From the NCBI GenBank assembly GCA_960531495.1, contig OY482851.1, positions 8,170,714-8,234,713 of the forward strand: a DNA stretch of 64,000 nt. The letters run 5' to 3'. The position numbers and the translations under genes were made by a program. Under the pieces are notes generated by a model. The model did not search any database. It worked only from the letters and a program-made list of their open reading frames with translations, and was not told the DNA's origin. The DNA is from Zeus faber. Its lineage: Eukaryota > Chordata > Actinopteri > Zeiformes > Zeidae. Below, one piece after another: positions 23,681-35,029 of this stretch. Within the stretch, counting starts at the first letter, position 1; every line of letters starts with the position of its first letter.

Positions 23681-23684
<4 letters not shown>
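23330..23684. other. non-coding stretch, no feature seen
   Basis: No coding or RNA gene recognised. Confidence 0.5.

Positions 23685-23714
<30 letters not shown>
23685..23714. repeat. CT microsatellite
   Basis: About 15 CT units followed by a T run. Confidence 0.97.
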
Positions 23715-23722
<8 letters not shown>

Positions 23723-26389
23723 CTTTCTTAAAAAGAAACAAAATCAGTTTATTTCATGCATGGTTGTGACAGATTCCAGATTAAATTGTCTCTTTTCAGA
23801 ACCCAAACAAGTACTTGCAGAAAGAGCAACACCTCGACATGAACGCCCCCTCCACCCCTGATGTGCAGTCATCTGTCAATCCGCCCAGGAGTCATGTTGC
23901 TCTCCATGGGTTACGACAGCTCCAACGAGTGACAGCTAACGCACGCACAAAAATGGAAAAGGGATTCAAACGCAGTTACCGTATACATTCATATTGATCG
24001 CTACTCTGAAGATGGAGGAAGTAACGTTAATGTTAGGATGCTAAAAGTTGACTTTGCGCAGCACAACAACCACAACCGTGCTGCCAGATCACTTTCCAAC
24101 GACCTTTCTTTTTTTAATTTTTCATCGTAGGAGTTTGGTGTCTGGGCTCCACTGCTCTTCATTCCTGGTGAGGTGTGCAGAAGACGCCGGCATCCTCAGT
24201 GAGCTCCACTGTAGGAGTGATGAGCTCAAATCCCCCCCATTGCGTCGAAAAGTAGAGCCCGACAGGTGGAGGCAGGGGAGTTTCGGGGAGCGCAGCAACA
24301 CAACACAGCGGGGGGGTTTGGCAGCTTGACTAGGGCGTGGAAGCGCGTGGCGCCGTCAAGAATTTACCTTCAAGTGCTAAGTTAACAGAACAAAATCTCC
24401 TCAACATTTCCTTTATAGATATTCAAGCCCAAAGCTCTGTTCGCCCTGCGTCGCATGTTTCCTGTCCTTCACATCTTTGGTGTTTTAACGTCTTTTGGAC
24501 TTTACGTTCAAATAGATCAAAAACCGAATTGAACCAGACCACACAGCGACTGGAACCTGTTCCGATTGTTGCGTCAAGGCGCAAGTATTTAACCAACCGT
24601 TGCGGTGTTGGAACCGATGCAGTGCAGCCCTTGAAAGTGCCGTTCAGCTAATGGCCACCAGACGGTGCTGCTCCGGAAAACCTCAGACTGAATGGAAGTC
24701 AGTGGAAAAACGAGAAACTTGTCACTCGGTCAGTGAAACTCATAAAGACATTAGGGTCTCAATATACGAGTTAACTTGATCAAATGGGCATCTGGTCGCC
24801 GTGATTGACAGGTCTCATGTTTACGTTTGAGCAGTGGGTGCGTCACTTCCTTCCCCCAAATGTCTGGTGGTTTCGTTTGCCCCGCCCCCTCAGCACACCA
24901 ACGACTCCGCCCAAATCTATGTGTATAAAGCTCTGGCTCCATCCTGCCAAGATGGTGGCGAGCATAAAGCCAGGAGGCACCACGTTGTGCCTACCGCAAA
25001 CCGATGTGGCTGACGCGCTTCCTGTTTCCACGGCTCCCACAGGAAGCCAGAGTATGTTGAGTAGAAAATTAAATGAGCTTAAATCTGGTTAGCAGTAAAA
25101 AGAAAAAGCAAAAAAGCCATACACTTAATTGCACCAAAGGGTATTCAATTATAACCAGCTTTTGCACTTCTTTGAAGAGGTTCGAGCTGCAGACGGACAC
25201 ACATTTATTGTTTTTAACCGGATCATTTCCAATTGTTTCTGAAAGAAACAGAAAGTTAAAGACAGGAAGTCATTCCGCCTGGATGTCGTCAGTTCAGTGG
25301 CTTCCGTAGCTGGTTTACAGTAAAGTGCGCCTCAGTCTCTGGAACAGAGCAGAGGCATCTTCCCCAAAGTGGCACCGGAACAGACCCCATCCAGCGATGT
25401 CAGCAGAGTTCTGCAGACGGGAGGAGAAGGTTTTGAAATCCAGTGCCTGCTATCTTTGATGGAAACATAAAGATAAGTTCAATTATTTAAAGCGTGTTGG
25501 GTGCATTACACTACAAGTCCCCAAATTCCAATGGAATTTGCAATACCCCACCCCGCCCCACATACCCTTCACTTTCTTTTGTCCAAAGTTTGACTTATTC
25601 TGGGCCATTGATTTGGTTTTTATTTCGGTCGCGTGAGGTAATGGGAAAATATTTTAATCCAAGGGCGCGGTTCTTTTTAATTTCTTGCGCATGCCCGATC
25701 TTTGCATTCTTGCCGGGAAAGGCCGACCCCTCCACCAACAATGGAAACAGGGTATAGAGGAGCAAGAGGAGAACACAAATACGTTTTGTTTTTTTTAAAA
25801 AGCACCATCTCTAAAAAGTATAAAATATGTGATTTATATTTGGAAAGAAAATAAACGTCAGACCCGTCCTCTGCATTTGACCCATGCCAACACTTTAGAA
25901 GCCATGAGGCTATTTAGAAGCTATGGGCGTCCACAGCCAGGGCGGTAAGATCCACTCCATTTCCACAGCCAGTGCCCCAGGACCGTGGCAGTCTGTGCAC
26001 CCTGTGTGCACGTTGTTTGGAGTGGGAGGAAGCTGGAGCGCACGCAGGAAACCCACGTTACGGGGAGTTCAGAGGAGCTCCGTGCACAAAGACCTCCAGT
26101 CAGCGTGGAAGCAGGACCTGGTGCTGCCGTGCAACACTGCAGCTTTCTTTCTTTCTTGTTTGGGGCTTCCATCTTTGTTAGAAAACACTGTAATTGGGTA
26201 ATAAAGTTAATTCGATAGGAAATTATCGACACGATGTTTGACACTTCATTTCAATTTCCACAGCAACAATTTTTCAACATTTGTAAACTTTTTTTTTTAA
26301 CCAAATGGCTAGAGATGTTAGAGAATTTAGGCGAAATTTAAATTGCTACAGAACATGATGGATCATCAAATGGCTAGTAGTACTGATAG
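23715..26389. other. non-coding stretch with one probable dispersed repeat
   Basis: The segment about 24790-25050 (GTGATTGACAGGTCTCATG, GTCACTTCCTTCCCCCAAAT, CCGCCC, CCAAGATGGTGGCG) resembles a family dispersed in teleost genomes, from memory. No gene is recognised elsewhere. Confidence 0.45.
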
Positions 26390-26441
26390 TACTGAATGGC
26401 TGCCAGCTTCACAAGAGGAAGGTTTCTTTAATTGTTTTTTT

Positions 26442-26494
<53 letters not shown>

Positions 26495-27018
26495 AATACA
26501 ATACATGCAGCTGTGGTGGAAATGTTTTCACTGCAGCCTCCTGCAGCAGATGATGAAGGAGATGATGAAGCAGAAGATGCGGCAGATGACGCAGCAGATG
26601 ATGGAGCAGAAGATGCAGCAGATGATGCAGCAGAAGATGCAGCCGAAGATGCAGCAGATGATGAAGCAGAAGACGTAGCAGCGGATGATGCAGCTGTGGT
26701 GGACAAAGCCTTGGCCGCAGAGTCAACAAGGCCACGGACACAAGGTTTTATTTTCACTGCAGCCACCTGCTGATGCGGGAAGCCTCTAATCCCGATTTCA
26801 AATTCCTCCCGAGCACATGAAGGCAGAAGAGCACTGGAGTGAAGAGATGGAGAGACTGAGAGATGGAGAGACTGAGAGATGGAGAGACTGAGAGATGGAG
26901 AGAGTGAAGGCTCTCCATTTCTCCATGGGTTCAGGCCACTTAGCCTCCCTATCAAACACCTGAACTCTGGGGAAAGATCATGTTATCAAGCTATTACCCT
27001 CCAAGGTGATGGACTGAC
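26390..27018. repeat. tandem segmental duplication, copy A
   Basis: Begins CTGAATGGCTGCCAGC and ends TCCAAGGTGATGGACTG. It contains a TA run (26445-26490), a 12-bp GATGATGCAGCA-type array (26541-26700), and the block from GCCGCAGAGTCAACAAGG through CCCGAGCACATGAAGGCAGA to GAGATGGAGAGACTG. All except the TA run recur in the same order in copy B. Its minus-strand ORF (26955-26428, 175 aa) matches that of copy B outside the array. Confidence 0.9.
26541..26700. repeat. GCA/GAT-rich 12-bp array, short version
   Basis: Units GATGATGCAGCA, GAAGATGCAGCA and variants. One plus frame encodes an acidic D/E/A repeat and one minus frame an S/A repeat. Confidence 0.95.
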
Positions 27019-27052
27019 AGACAGACATACAGATAGACAGACAGACAGACAC

Positions 27053-27091
<39 letters not shown>
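27012..27091. repeat. GACA tetranucleotide repeat
   Basis: GACA and ACAG units with a few CATA and GATA interruptions, between the two duplicated copies. Confidence 0.96.
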
Positions 27092-27093
<2 letters not shown>

Positions 27094-27107
27094 AACAGTC
27101 TACGTAC

Positions 27108-28078
27108 AGAATGGCTCTCAGGTTGAAAGAGGACGGTTTCTTCCATTATTTTCTCTGATATGTGTACATACATACATTTGATATTTTTTTCCACCCTCAT
27201 TCACCTAGAGAAGAACTGAGTCAGAATGTCACGTAATGGGGGCTCAAGCAACCAGAATCCGAAAAAACTCTCAGCTGCTGTGAAAGGAGATGATCCGTCA
27301 ACATCAGTCCGGGTGATGCATCAGATGATGCAGCAGGTGATGAAGCAGAAGATGCAGCAGAAGATGCAGCAGATGATGCAGCAGGTGATGCAGCAGGTGA
27401 TGAAGCAGAAGATGCAGCAGATGATGCAGCAGTTGACGCAGCAGATGAGGCAGCAGTTGATGCAGCAGATGATGCAGCAGATGATGCAGCAGATGATGCA
27501 GCAGGTGATGCAGCAGGTGATGAAGCAGAAGATGCAGCAGAAGATGCAGCAGATGATGCAGCAGGTGATGAAGCAGAAGATGCAGCAGAAGATGCAGCAG
27601 TTGATGCAGCAGTTGATGCAGCAGTTGATGCAGCAGATGATGCAGAAGATGATGCAGAAGATGATGCAGCAGATGATGCAGCAGGTGATGAAGCAGAAGA
27701 TGCAGCAGATGATGCAGCAGTTGATGCAGCAGATGATGCAGCTGTGGTGGACATGTTTTCAGAAGCTTCGGCCGCAGAGTCAACAAGGCCACGGACACAA
27801 GGTTTTATTTTCACTGCGGCCACCTGCTGAGGCTGGACGCCTCTAATCCCGACTTCAAATTCCTCCCGAGCACATGAAGGCAGAAGAGCACTGGAGTGAA
27901 GAGATGGAGAGACTGAGATGGAGAGAGTGAGAGATGGAGAGGGTGAGAGATGGAGAGAGAGAGATGGAGAGAGAGAGGGCTCTCCATCCAGGCCACTTAC
28001 CCTCCCTATCAAACACCTGAACTCTGGGGAAAGCTCATGTTGTGAAGCAATTACCCTCCAAGGTGATGGACTGTGTGT
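27108..28078. repeat. tandem segmental duplication, copy B
   Basis: Begins CAGAATGGCTCTCAGG and ends TCCAAGGTGATGGACTG. The same blocks as copy A occur in the same order, with an expanded array (27316-27745). Its minus-strand ORF (28087-27221, 288 aa) is open through flank and array. Its non-repeat part (HSSALLPSCAREEFEVGIRG, QVAAVKIKPCVRGLVDSAAE) is nearly the same as in copy A. Triplet periodicity alone explains an open frame in the array but not in the flank. Confidence 0.9.
27316..27745. repeat. GCA/GAT-rich 12-bp array, expanded version
   Basis: About 36 units of GATGATGCAGCA, GGTGATGAAGCA, GAAGATGCAGCA and GTTGATGCAGCA type. The plus ORF at 27226-27846 (206 aa) is a methionine/glutamine repeat from one frame of the array. 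Confidence 0.95.
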
Positions 28079-28781
28079 CCATCTCACAGACAGAAATAGA
28101 ACCAGAAACCGTTTCGCAATAAAAATGGTTTTGTTATTTGCAATTTCATTAATATGCAGAGCGATGTAATTTTTTTTAACCTCTAGATACTGTGGCTTAT
28201 TAACCCAGTAAACTTATATTTTTGACATAAGTAAAACCTTTTGCAAACCCATTTTGCATAGCTGAGCAAAATCTGGGAAATGTATATTTATGAATATTCT
28301 TAATATAAAATCATACATATACAACTATACATTTTCATTTTATGTTGCAGATTTAAAATGTTTTGGATTTAGTTTCCAACTCTAGTCTGGGTAGGTAATG
28401 ACCATCTGGCAAACTTTCATCATCTTAGCTTCCTTTTCTTCTTTTTCTCTTTCACTCTTCCTTGTTTTGTGCTTCAGTTGTGTCAGATTGGGCCGTCTCC
28501 ATCAAACGCATGAAAAAAAAGAAAAAGTCAAATCAACGCACTCGACGTTCTTCTACTCGGGGTCATTTTTCTCCCCTTTGGCCCTGGTTCAAAAACAGAT
28601 TTTGCTTTGGAGTTTGAATGACACGTCTTGGACTTTCAAAGCCCTACAGTATAATACAAAAACAATGAGAGGAACGGTTAATACTGCAGCGTAGCTTTCG
28701 AGAATGTTCCGGGCAAGGATCTGAAGCTTTCTCGCGTCATGTTATCTTGAATAAGCTTCACTATAATCACTCAGTATAATA
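28079..28781. other. non-coding stretch, no feature seen
   Basis: AT-rich. No coding or RNA gene recognised. Confidence 0.55.
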
Positions 28782-28784
28782 ATC

Positions 28785-28835
<51 letters not shown>

Positions 28836-28836
28836 G
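28782..28836. repeat. AAT trinucleotide microsatellite
   Basis: About 18 AAT units. Confidence 0.97.
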
Positions 28837-30297
28837 CAGCTGCAGGCAGCAATATACAGGATCTGGTTTATCCGTACTTATTCAAGTTTTTTGGTTTCTG
28901 TGGAACGCATCACAATTTACAAAAGTTATGAACATTGTGGACTTACGTCTGGACCAATCAGCATGGACTGATCTCGAGGACTGGATTTTTGGACAACTGC
29001 TTCTTCATTGTCTTAGACTTTTGTCGCGTCTTTTGACTTTTTCGGCACTTGGAACAATAACAAAAACAAACTTTATAATTACTTTGCTTAACAATAATAA
29101 AACATACATGCTATTTTAGAAACACAATAAATACAAGTACTTCATTGTATTTTTTATGTTAATAATATACAATTGGAAAATTCAGTTTAATAGATTACTT
29201 GTCTGTAATGCAGACAACATTTATGGAGCTTTAACATTAATTTGGCATTAGAATTATTATGGAAGAATTTGTCAATACCTAACCTAGGAAAGTGTTCATA
29301 CATGGAGTTTCTTAAAAAAACTAACAATTATTTTTGACTTAACACTAGATCTTGTCATTGTTATAACTCACCGTGTTGTATGTAGGTACGTGTGCAGTCT
29401 CAGTGACGGTAGGTGACGTTGGGTCTCACGTGCGTCACTCGTGACCTATTTACCGAGGTTTAGGTATTTACGGAGGTAGTCGTGCCAATGTACAGCACAT
29501 TCTGAATCAGAACCTGCACATTTATAACAAATAGTATGATAACGTCAAAAAGCGAATAGTGGCATGTCAGTCAAGCACGACCAGCTGAATACTTCAGGTG
29601 AATTTTGGTCAGTTTTGTAGCTTATGTCATTTTTGTGTTCCAGATATGTGGATCCCTGTTGAACATATTTTGGCATTCGATGAATTCGATTGTGTCTGTG
29701 ATTTGGGTCAAATTAAGTGGGTTTTCACTCATTTCTGTTCCATATGTAGATCGATTTGTATTCAACTTCAACCACAAGGTGTTTATGACATACCGGCTCT
29801 AATGAGACGCAAACTGTGCTCGTAGCCTCTTCCATTCTTCTGTTTCAAATAGTTTTAGCTTTCAAGTTTTGGATGGACCCCTAATAATAACACTTTGATA
29901 ATATAATTTTGCCTGGGAGAAATGTCTATTGTTGCCATTACTGCAGGAGCTGTCTTAATGAGTTTTATTTCTCAATTAAACACAAATAAAACAGGGAGAT
30001 GCAGCGAAAAAAGCCCTGTACTGGCACTACACCAATAAAAATAATTAACAAGGTTATTATAGCTTTGGGGAAAACACAATCAAACAAATTAAGGAAATTT
30101 CAGGCTTAGTGCAGAGGAATGTATGTACCGTATCTCCACGGCAACAGCACAGGGACTGGGATCGATAAACATTTTGGCCCTTTTTCTAAACATCAGAAAC
30201 CAGTAGAACCAGTGTAACCGCCAACACACAACAATCAATTTAAATGGATTTTATTTAAAAAAGAAAACTCAATATTTACCAATGCACTTATCCATAA
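28837..30297. other. non-coding stretch
   Basis: No gene recognised on either strand. Confidence 0.55.
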
Positions 30298-30307
30298 TAG
30301 TAATAAC

Positions 30308-30342
<35 letters not shown>

Positions 30343-30374
30343 TAATAACAATAATAATAATAATAATAATAATA
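30298..30374. repeat. AAT/AAC trinucleotide microsatellite
   Basis: About 25 AAT units with AAC interruptions. Confidence 0.97.
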
Positions 30375-31152
30375 AACACTACATGTCCCTCAGAGACATT
30401 TCATCAACTTCTTAAATTTTGGACTCAATTAAAACGGACACGATTCAGACCTGTTGCTCTTGAGCTGCAAGTGAACTCCATCTGTGAGGTCACAAACACG
30501 GGATATATTTTGGACTCTTTTATTTTGAAAAAAAATAAAATAAAATAAAAAAATTTCCTCTAATCTGTGCTGCCAGCGTGCTGGGCATACAACACAGAGT
30601 ATTTGTGCCACTGCATCTGGGACAGAGTTAGTCTGCAAGTGGAGTTCAACTTCTCAACCTGCAATGACACTCTTTGATTATTCTTTAATCATCGAGAACT
30701 GCTGCAACCGAACAACTAATCATCAACACCACTCCAAGCGGGGGATAATCACCACGGGTGAGGCAAATGAACATAGAACCAAACAACAACATGTACATGG
30801 AAAAACACAAACGTAGAAACATGTTTTGACAGAACAGAATTAAGCAACACCAACGCACGGCCCCGGGGCCAGAGGGCACGTGGAGACCCTGCACCACTGA
30901 GGCGCGCACATACAACCCACCCCCGCGTTCAGGCACGAGACCCAGCCGCAGGCGCTGAACCCGGGCCACGGACGCCAGGCGCGGACCGCAGGCCCCGGGG
31001 CGGGGTCCCTCGCGGACGGACGGACGCCCTTGCGCTAACCGCCCGCCCAGCGTTAGTAACAAGTGTTACGACTGGCTCCACTGCCGCAGGAGGTACACGG
31101 CACCGGGTTGGAGGTGAACGGAGTGTGTTAATATTTACATATATTTACAATA
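30375..31152. other. non-coding stretch with a GC-rich block at 30850-31060
   Basis: The block is strongly GC-rich (CCCCGGGGCC, GGCGCGCACA, CCCCGGGGCGGGG) against AT-rich flanks and ends near TGTTACGACTGGCTCCACTG. It could be part of an LTR or other inserted element, or a small CpG island. Nothing coding is recognised: the 125-aa minus ORF is R/G/L-rich from base composition. Confidence 0.4.
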
Positions 31153-31300
31153 TTTAGCCAGCAAGAAGGTCCTGGGTTCGATTCCCGCCTGGGGCGCTGT
31201 CTGGCGGGTTATCTCCCGAATAGGAGCCTTTTGCATGTTCTCCCCGTGCTCACATGGGGTTTCCTCCACCTACCGTCAGTGAGGACGCCCACCAAAAACA
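31153..31300 (+). mobile_element. tRNA-derived dispersed repeat fragment
   Basis: Contains AGCAAGAAGGTCCTGGGTTC and CGATTCCCGCC, with an RNA polymerase III B-box-like GGTTCGATTCC at 31175-31185, then TTTTGCATGTTCTCCCCGTG and TGGGGTTTCCTCCACCTAC. This order is typical of a very common teleost interspersed repeat. The 5' A-box part is missing. Confidence 0.6.
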
Positions 31301-31459
31301 TGCACACATCACCATCGTCTGACCAGCGATGGACACCTGGTACCAGGTCCCTGGGCGTCGACGAATGCTGCCCACTGCCCCTGGCTGCCTCCCCAGAGGA
31401 GGGACAAGCCAGGATGGGAAAGATGCAGAGGCCACATTTCACTGGCCACCACCCAAAAA

Positions 31460-31472
31460 GCGTGTGTGTGTG

Positions 31473-31565
<93 letters not shown>
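31460..31565. repeat. GT microsatellite
   Basis: About 52 GT units with one GC interruption. Confidence 0.98.
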
Positions 31566-31568
<3 letters not shown>

Positions 31569-31605
31569 GATGTGTTGTAGTGCGGTGTGTCATCTGACAA
31601 ATAAA

Positions 31606-31632
31606 GATTCTTCTTCTTCTTCTTCTTCTTCT
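31606..31632. repeat. TTC trinucleotide microsatellite
   Basis: About 9 TTC units. Confidence 0.95.
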
Positions 31633-34239
31633 ACTTCAAACCAAACCCCCCCTCTGACACCTCCGAATCAAGATCCATTATGCTGCATCAAATTCTGCAT
31701 ATAGATTATGTAGTATCTAGAGCTTTTCAAGCAATACACCTTTTTCTTTGGGTTTCTATGATTTCAAACAAAATGATGGATGCAGCTACATCGACAACTA
31801 CTATGAACTATTAATTACTATAAAAAGTACTCCAAGAAACTGGAGTATCCCTTTAATACTTGTTTTTACTCTGACATTATGCCCTCTGGAACCATTCTGC
31901 TTCAACCAGTATAACGGTCCTTTGCACTGTTGGCTCATATTCAGGGGCAGATCTGATGAATTTGTGGCCCCTTTCAAAGTGGGGCCCCCCTGAAAAGAAG
32001 CAGGGGCCCAACCTTTTTATCATCAGCGCATAGAATGTTCACGGACCAGGGGCTTTGATAAAGTAAAGTAAAATTGCAGTCGGGACATTTCTTTTATTTA
32101 AGTGAAATATCAAATTCTAATGAGGACTCGATTGTGACTCGCCAACACTGTGGCAACAGTGAGCGGCAGAAACGGCATGGATACCACACAACTTTACGCT
32201 TTCTTTCCAAAAATATAATCCGCACCAACGCGATCTGACCACTGGGTCCAAACACTGGATAAAACACGGCGCTAACCTGTGGAAATGTACTTTTCCCAAT
32301 GAACAGATCCACACATAGTCCGTACCATAGAATATTTCAACATTTAACTGCAAATTATAACGACACATTATTTCCAATTATACCGCTCCCTGTTTTCATG
32401 GACAGATATTAATTTTAATTGCATTTTCATTTTCTTTTTGGCCTTTCAGGGTTGTGCCGTCTTCTGCGGGATTTCCCCCACCGCTGATCAACAGCGTGTT
32501 ATTTTTCCTTGTCTTCTGTTGGACCCATTTCCCACCGTGTTGGCTGCAGACAACACAACGCACCGAGCCTCTTCGGCGGGAACAGAACCAGCCCTTGGCG
32601 ACAGCGACCGGGGGGCAGGGAGTAAAAAGGGGAAAGTGGACCCGCCCCGGGGGGGGATGTTTGTTTTCTGAAAAGGATTGCAGCGATTGAGTTCGGGAAA
32701 GGGGCGAAAAAGGTCCCCGAAGGGGCCCGTGGCGGAAGAAAGGGAATCTGAAAGCAAAGCGGGAGCAGAGGGCCGGAGAAATTGGGCCCCCGGAGCTCGT
32801 CCGGCGCTGTCGCGGTGAGTGCGAGTAAATTAAAATCACCACGGAATAACCTCACCCAGGAGGGTCCTGTTCCCTCTAGAAGTACCAGCTGCCGCTTTTT
32901 TGGGACCGGGAGTTGTCCAAGTGGAACCAAATTCAAAGCCAAGTGCCATTCCATTCGGCTTCACACCGAATCCGGCAAACGACAGCAACAATGCGGAAGT
33001 CCATTAGTTGTGACGCCCCGCCCCCCTCGGCGATTAATCCACGCCCTGCACGCACAGGCCCCGCCCCCATACGCGGTGAGGAGTTTTTCACATGCGACGG
33101 AGGCTCGGGGACACGGTGAACTCCTGCGACAATTCTTTTTTTTTCTTTTGGAATTGTGCTTAAATCTAAGTAAATAAATTCTTTAGACAAAATAATGACG
33201 TTATCCACCTTGGATGTCACTATATTCATTATCAATTAATATATTTTTATATTAGTGGATTGAGAACAAACACGAAATAAAGGGCGTCTTAAACCCTCCT
33301 TCGCGGAAAATGGTAAATGTCTAGCAGAAAAAAAACAAAAACCTCTCCCGTTTTCATACATATTTTGTGATGCGAAACTCAGACACAGTTCATCCAACGG
33401 CCACTAGGGGGAGGAGCCGGCTGCCCGATAGGTTTTGGGATTCGGTGTGAAGTAGGCTTCTGGTTCCAAAAATGTTTCCTGCGGCGTAAAAGCCGCTCTT
33501 ATAAAACTGTGCTGAAATCTAAAAAATTATAATAATAGTAATTATTCCAAAGTTGAGTGGAATGAATGTTTTCATCTTGGTAATTTACATGTATTCTCTA
33601 AAGTTTCACCGATCATTTTGAAAACAAATCAAGACACAGGTGGGAGTCATTTAGAGTCATTTCGGAGCTTAAAGTTCCTCAAAGGACTCGGTCCCTGCCA
33701 GTGAAATGCATTGTGGGACGTCTGCAAAGTACCTGTCTGAAGCACTGTCTCTGCCAAATACCAACATTTTGCATAACCTGGTACAAAGAGCCAGCCACCC
33801 CCCACTCCCTCCCACGGAAAAGGCAAACACTTGGAATAATAAAACATAAATAATCATGTTTTATGACCTTTCACAGAGAATACAAAGCACTTCACAGCCC
33901 AAGCGGCAACAACATCGAGTGAAAGGGATAAACACGGGTGTAGAAATTTGAAATAACTTTCAAAGAGGAGTCCAATACACACACCCAAAACGGCTGTAGG
34001 CGAAAACATCACGACTTCCTTTGAAAATGTTCCACCTGCAAATAAGGTCCATATTTCACGTCTATACTTGTGCAAAAAAATGTGCACAACTTCCAGAATG
34101 TGAATTTGTTGTGTTTACTGATTACTTTTGAGGTTTGTTGCCACCGTTCTGTTTACCGATTCTTTTTCTCATTTTGTTTAGGCTTTTGTTTTCCAATAAC
34201 TATTTAATTGGTTATCGCATACGACCAACTGCTTCTGTT
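31633..34239. other. non-coding stretch with a GC-rich block at 32440-33110
   Basis: No gene recognised. The block 32440-33110 is CpG-rich with several G or C runs and many overlapping ORFs on both strands (up to 151 aa) with no domain. It may be a small CpG island or an old GC-rich insertion. Confidence 0.45.
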
Positions 34240-34472
34240 TTTTGTTCATCATGAGGTTTCGTGTATATTGTCATATTATATTGTGCTTCCCATTTATTTA
34301 TTATTATTGTCTATTTTTTTTATGTGAGCTTCTGTGTCCCTCCGGGATGAATAAAGTAGCGATCCATCTTTATATCCATCCATCTATTCATCTATTCATC
34401 CATCTATCTATCCATCTATCATCTATCTATCCATCCATTTATCTATCATCCATCTATCCATCTATCTATCGA
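34240..34472 (+). mobile_element. LINE-like 3' end with ATCT/ATCC microsatellite tail, copy 1
   Basis: CATCATGAGGTTTCGTGTAT and ATTGTCATATTATATTGTG, then CTGTGTCCCTCCGGGATGAA and TAAAGTAGCGATCC, leading into (ATCT/ATCC)n at 34374-34470. CCCTCxGGGATxAATAAAGT directly before a tetranucleotide tail is typical of teleost non-LTR retrotransposon 3' ends. A related flank is at 46865-46925. Confidence 0.6.
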
Positions 34473-34843
34473 TAGTCAAAGTGGTCGTTCCACACGTTTC
34501 GGCTTTGGTTGGATGGACGTGTCGACCCCGTTAATTGTGGTAATTGCTGACATTTGGTCCTGGTTCCCAGTGGAGTCATCAGGTAACGACAAATCCAGGA
34601 GGAAGGAGGAACGCCGCCGGGGGTCTGGATAACACACACTGGGTTAAATGTCACCTCAAATCCAGGTCGGGCACATTATGAATGATCAAAATGCTAATTA
34701 CTACTAATCTGGATTGGCTTGGTTTAAAAACATATCTCCATGTACTATGTCGTTAAATGCACTAAACCTTTTTGTTTGTTTGTTTTTTTTCTTGGCAGGC
34801 AAACACCAAAACACTTTCAGAGACGGACATTGCACACTTAAAT
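34473..34843. other. non-coding stretch, no feature seen
   Basis: No coding or RNA gene recognised. Confidence 0.5.
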
Positions 34844-35029
34844 TTACATTTAGCTGCTGATGCTTTTATCCAAAGCGACTTACAATTATTCAAACACCGA
34901 CGGACGCAGCCATCAGGACCAATTAGGGGTGAAGTGTCTTGCTCAAGGACACTGCAGCATGCCAGCAGGAGGAGCCTGGGATCGAACCAGCAACCTTTAG
35001 ATCACTCGACCACCAGCTCTACCTCCTGA
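34844..35029 (-). mobile_element. tRNA-derived SINE, copy 1 (truncated head)
   Basis: Aligns over about 185 bp to the copy at 39831-40035, same orientation. Read on the minus strand: a partial A box, B box GGTTCGATCCC (34988-34978), then TGTCCTTGAGCAAGACACTT, GCTGCGTCCGTCGGTGTTTG and TAAGTCGCTTTGGATAAAAG. It stops within the A box, so this copy has lost its 5' end. Confidence 0.85.

Noticed and set aside
26513..26773. 86-residue acidic protein gene
   Set aside because: Almost all of it is the 12-bp array; no ATG is kept in the duplicated copy and no supporting exon structure is seen.
32499..32954. 151-residue minus-strand ORF
   Set aside because: Lies in CpG-rich sequence with similar-sized ORFs in several other frames; no domain.
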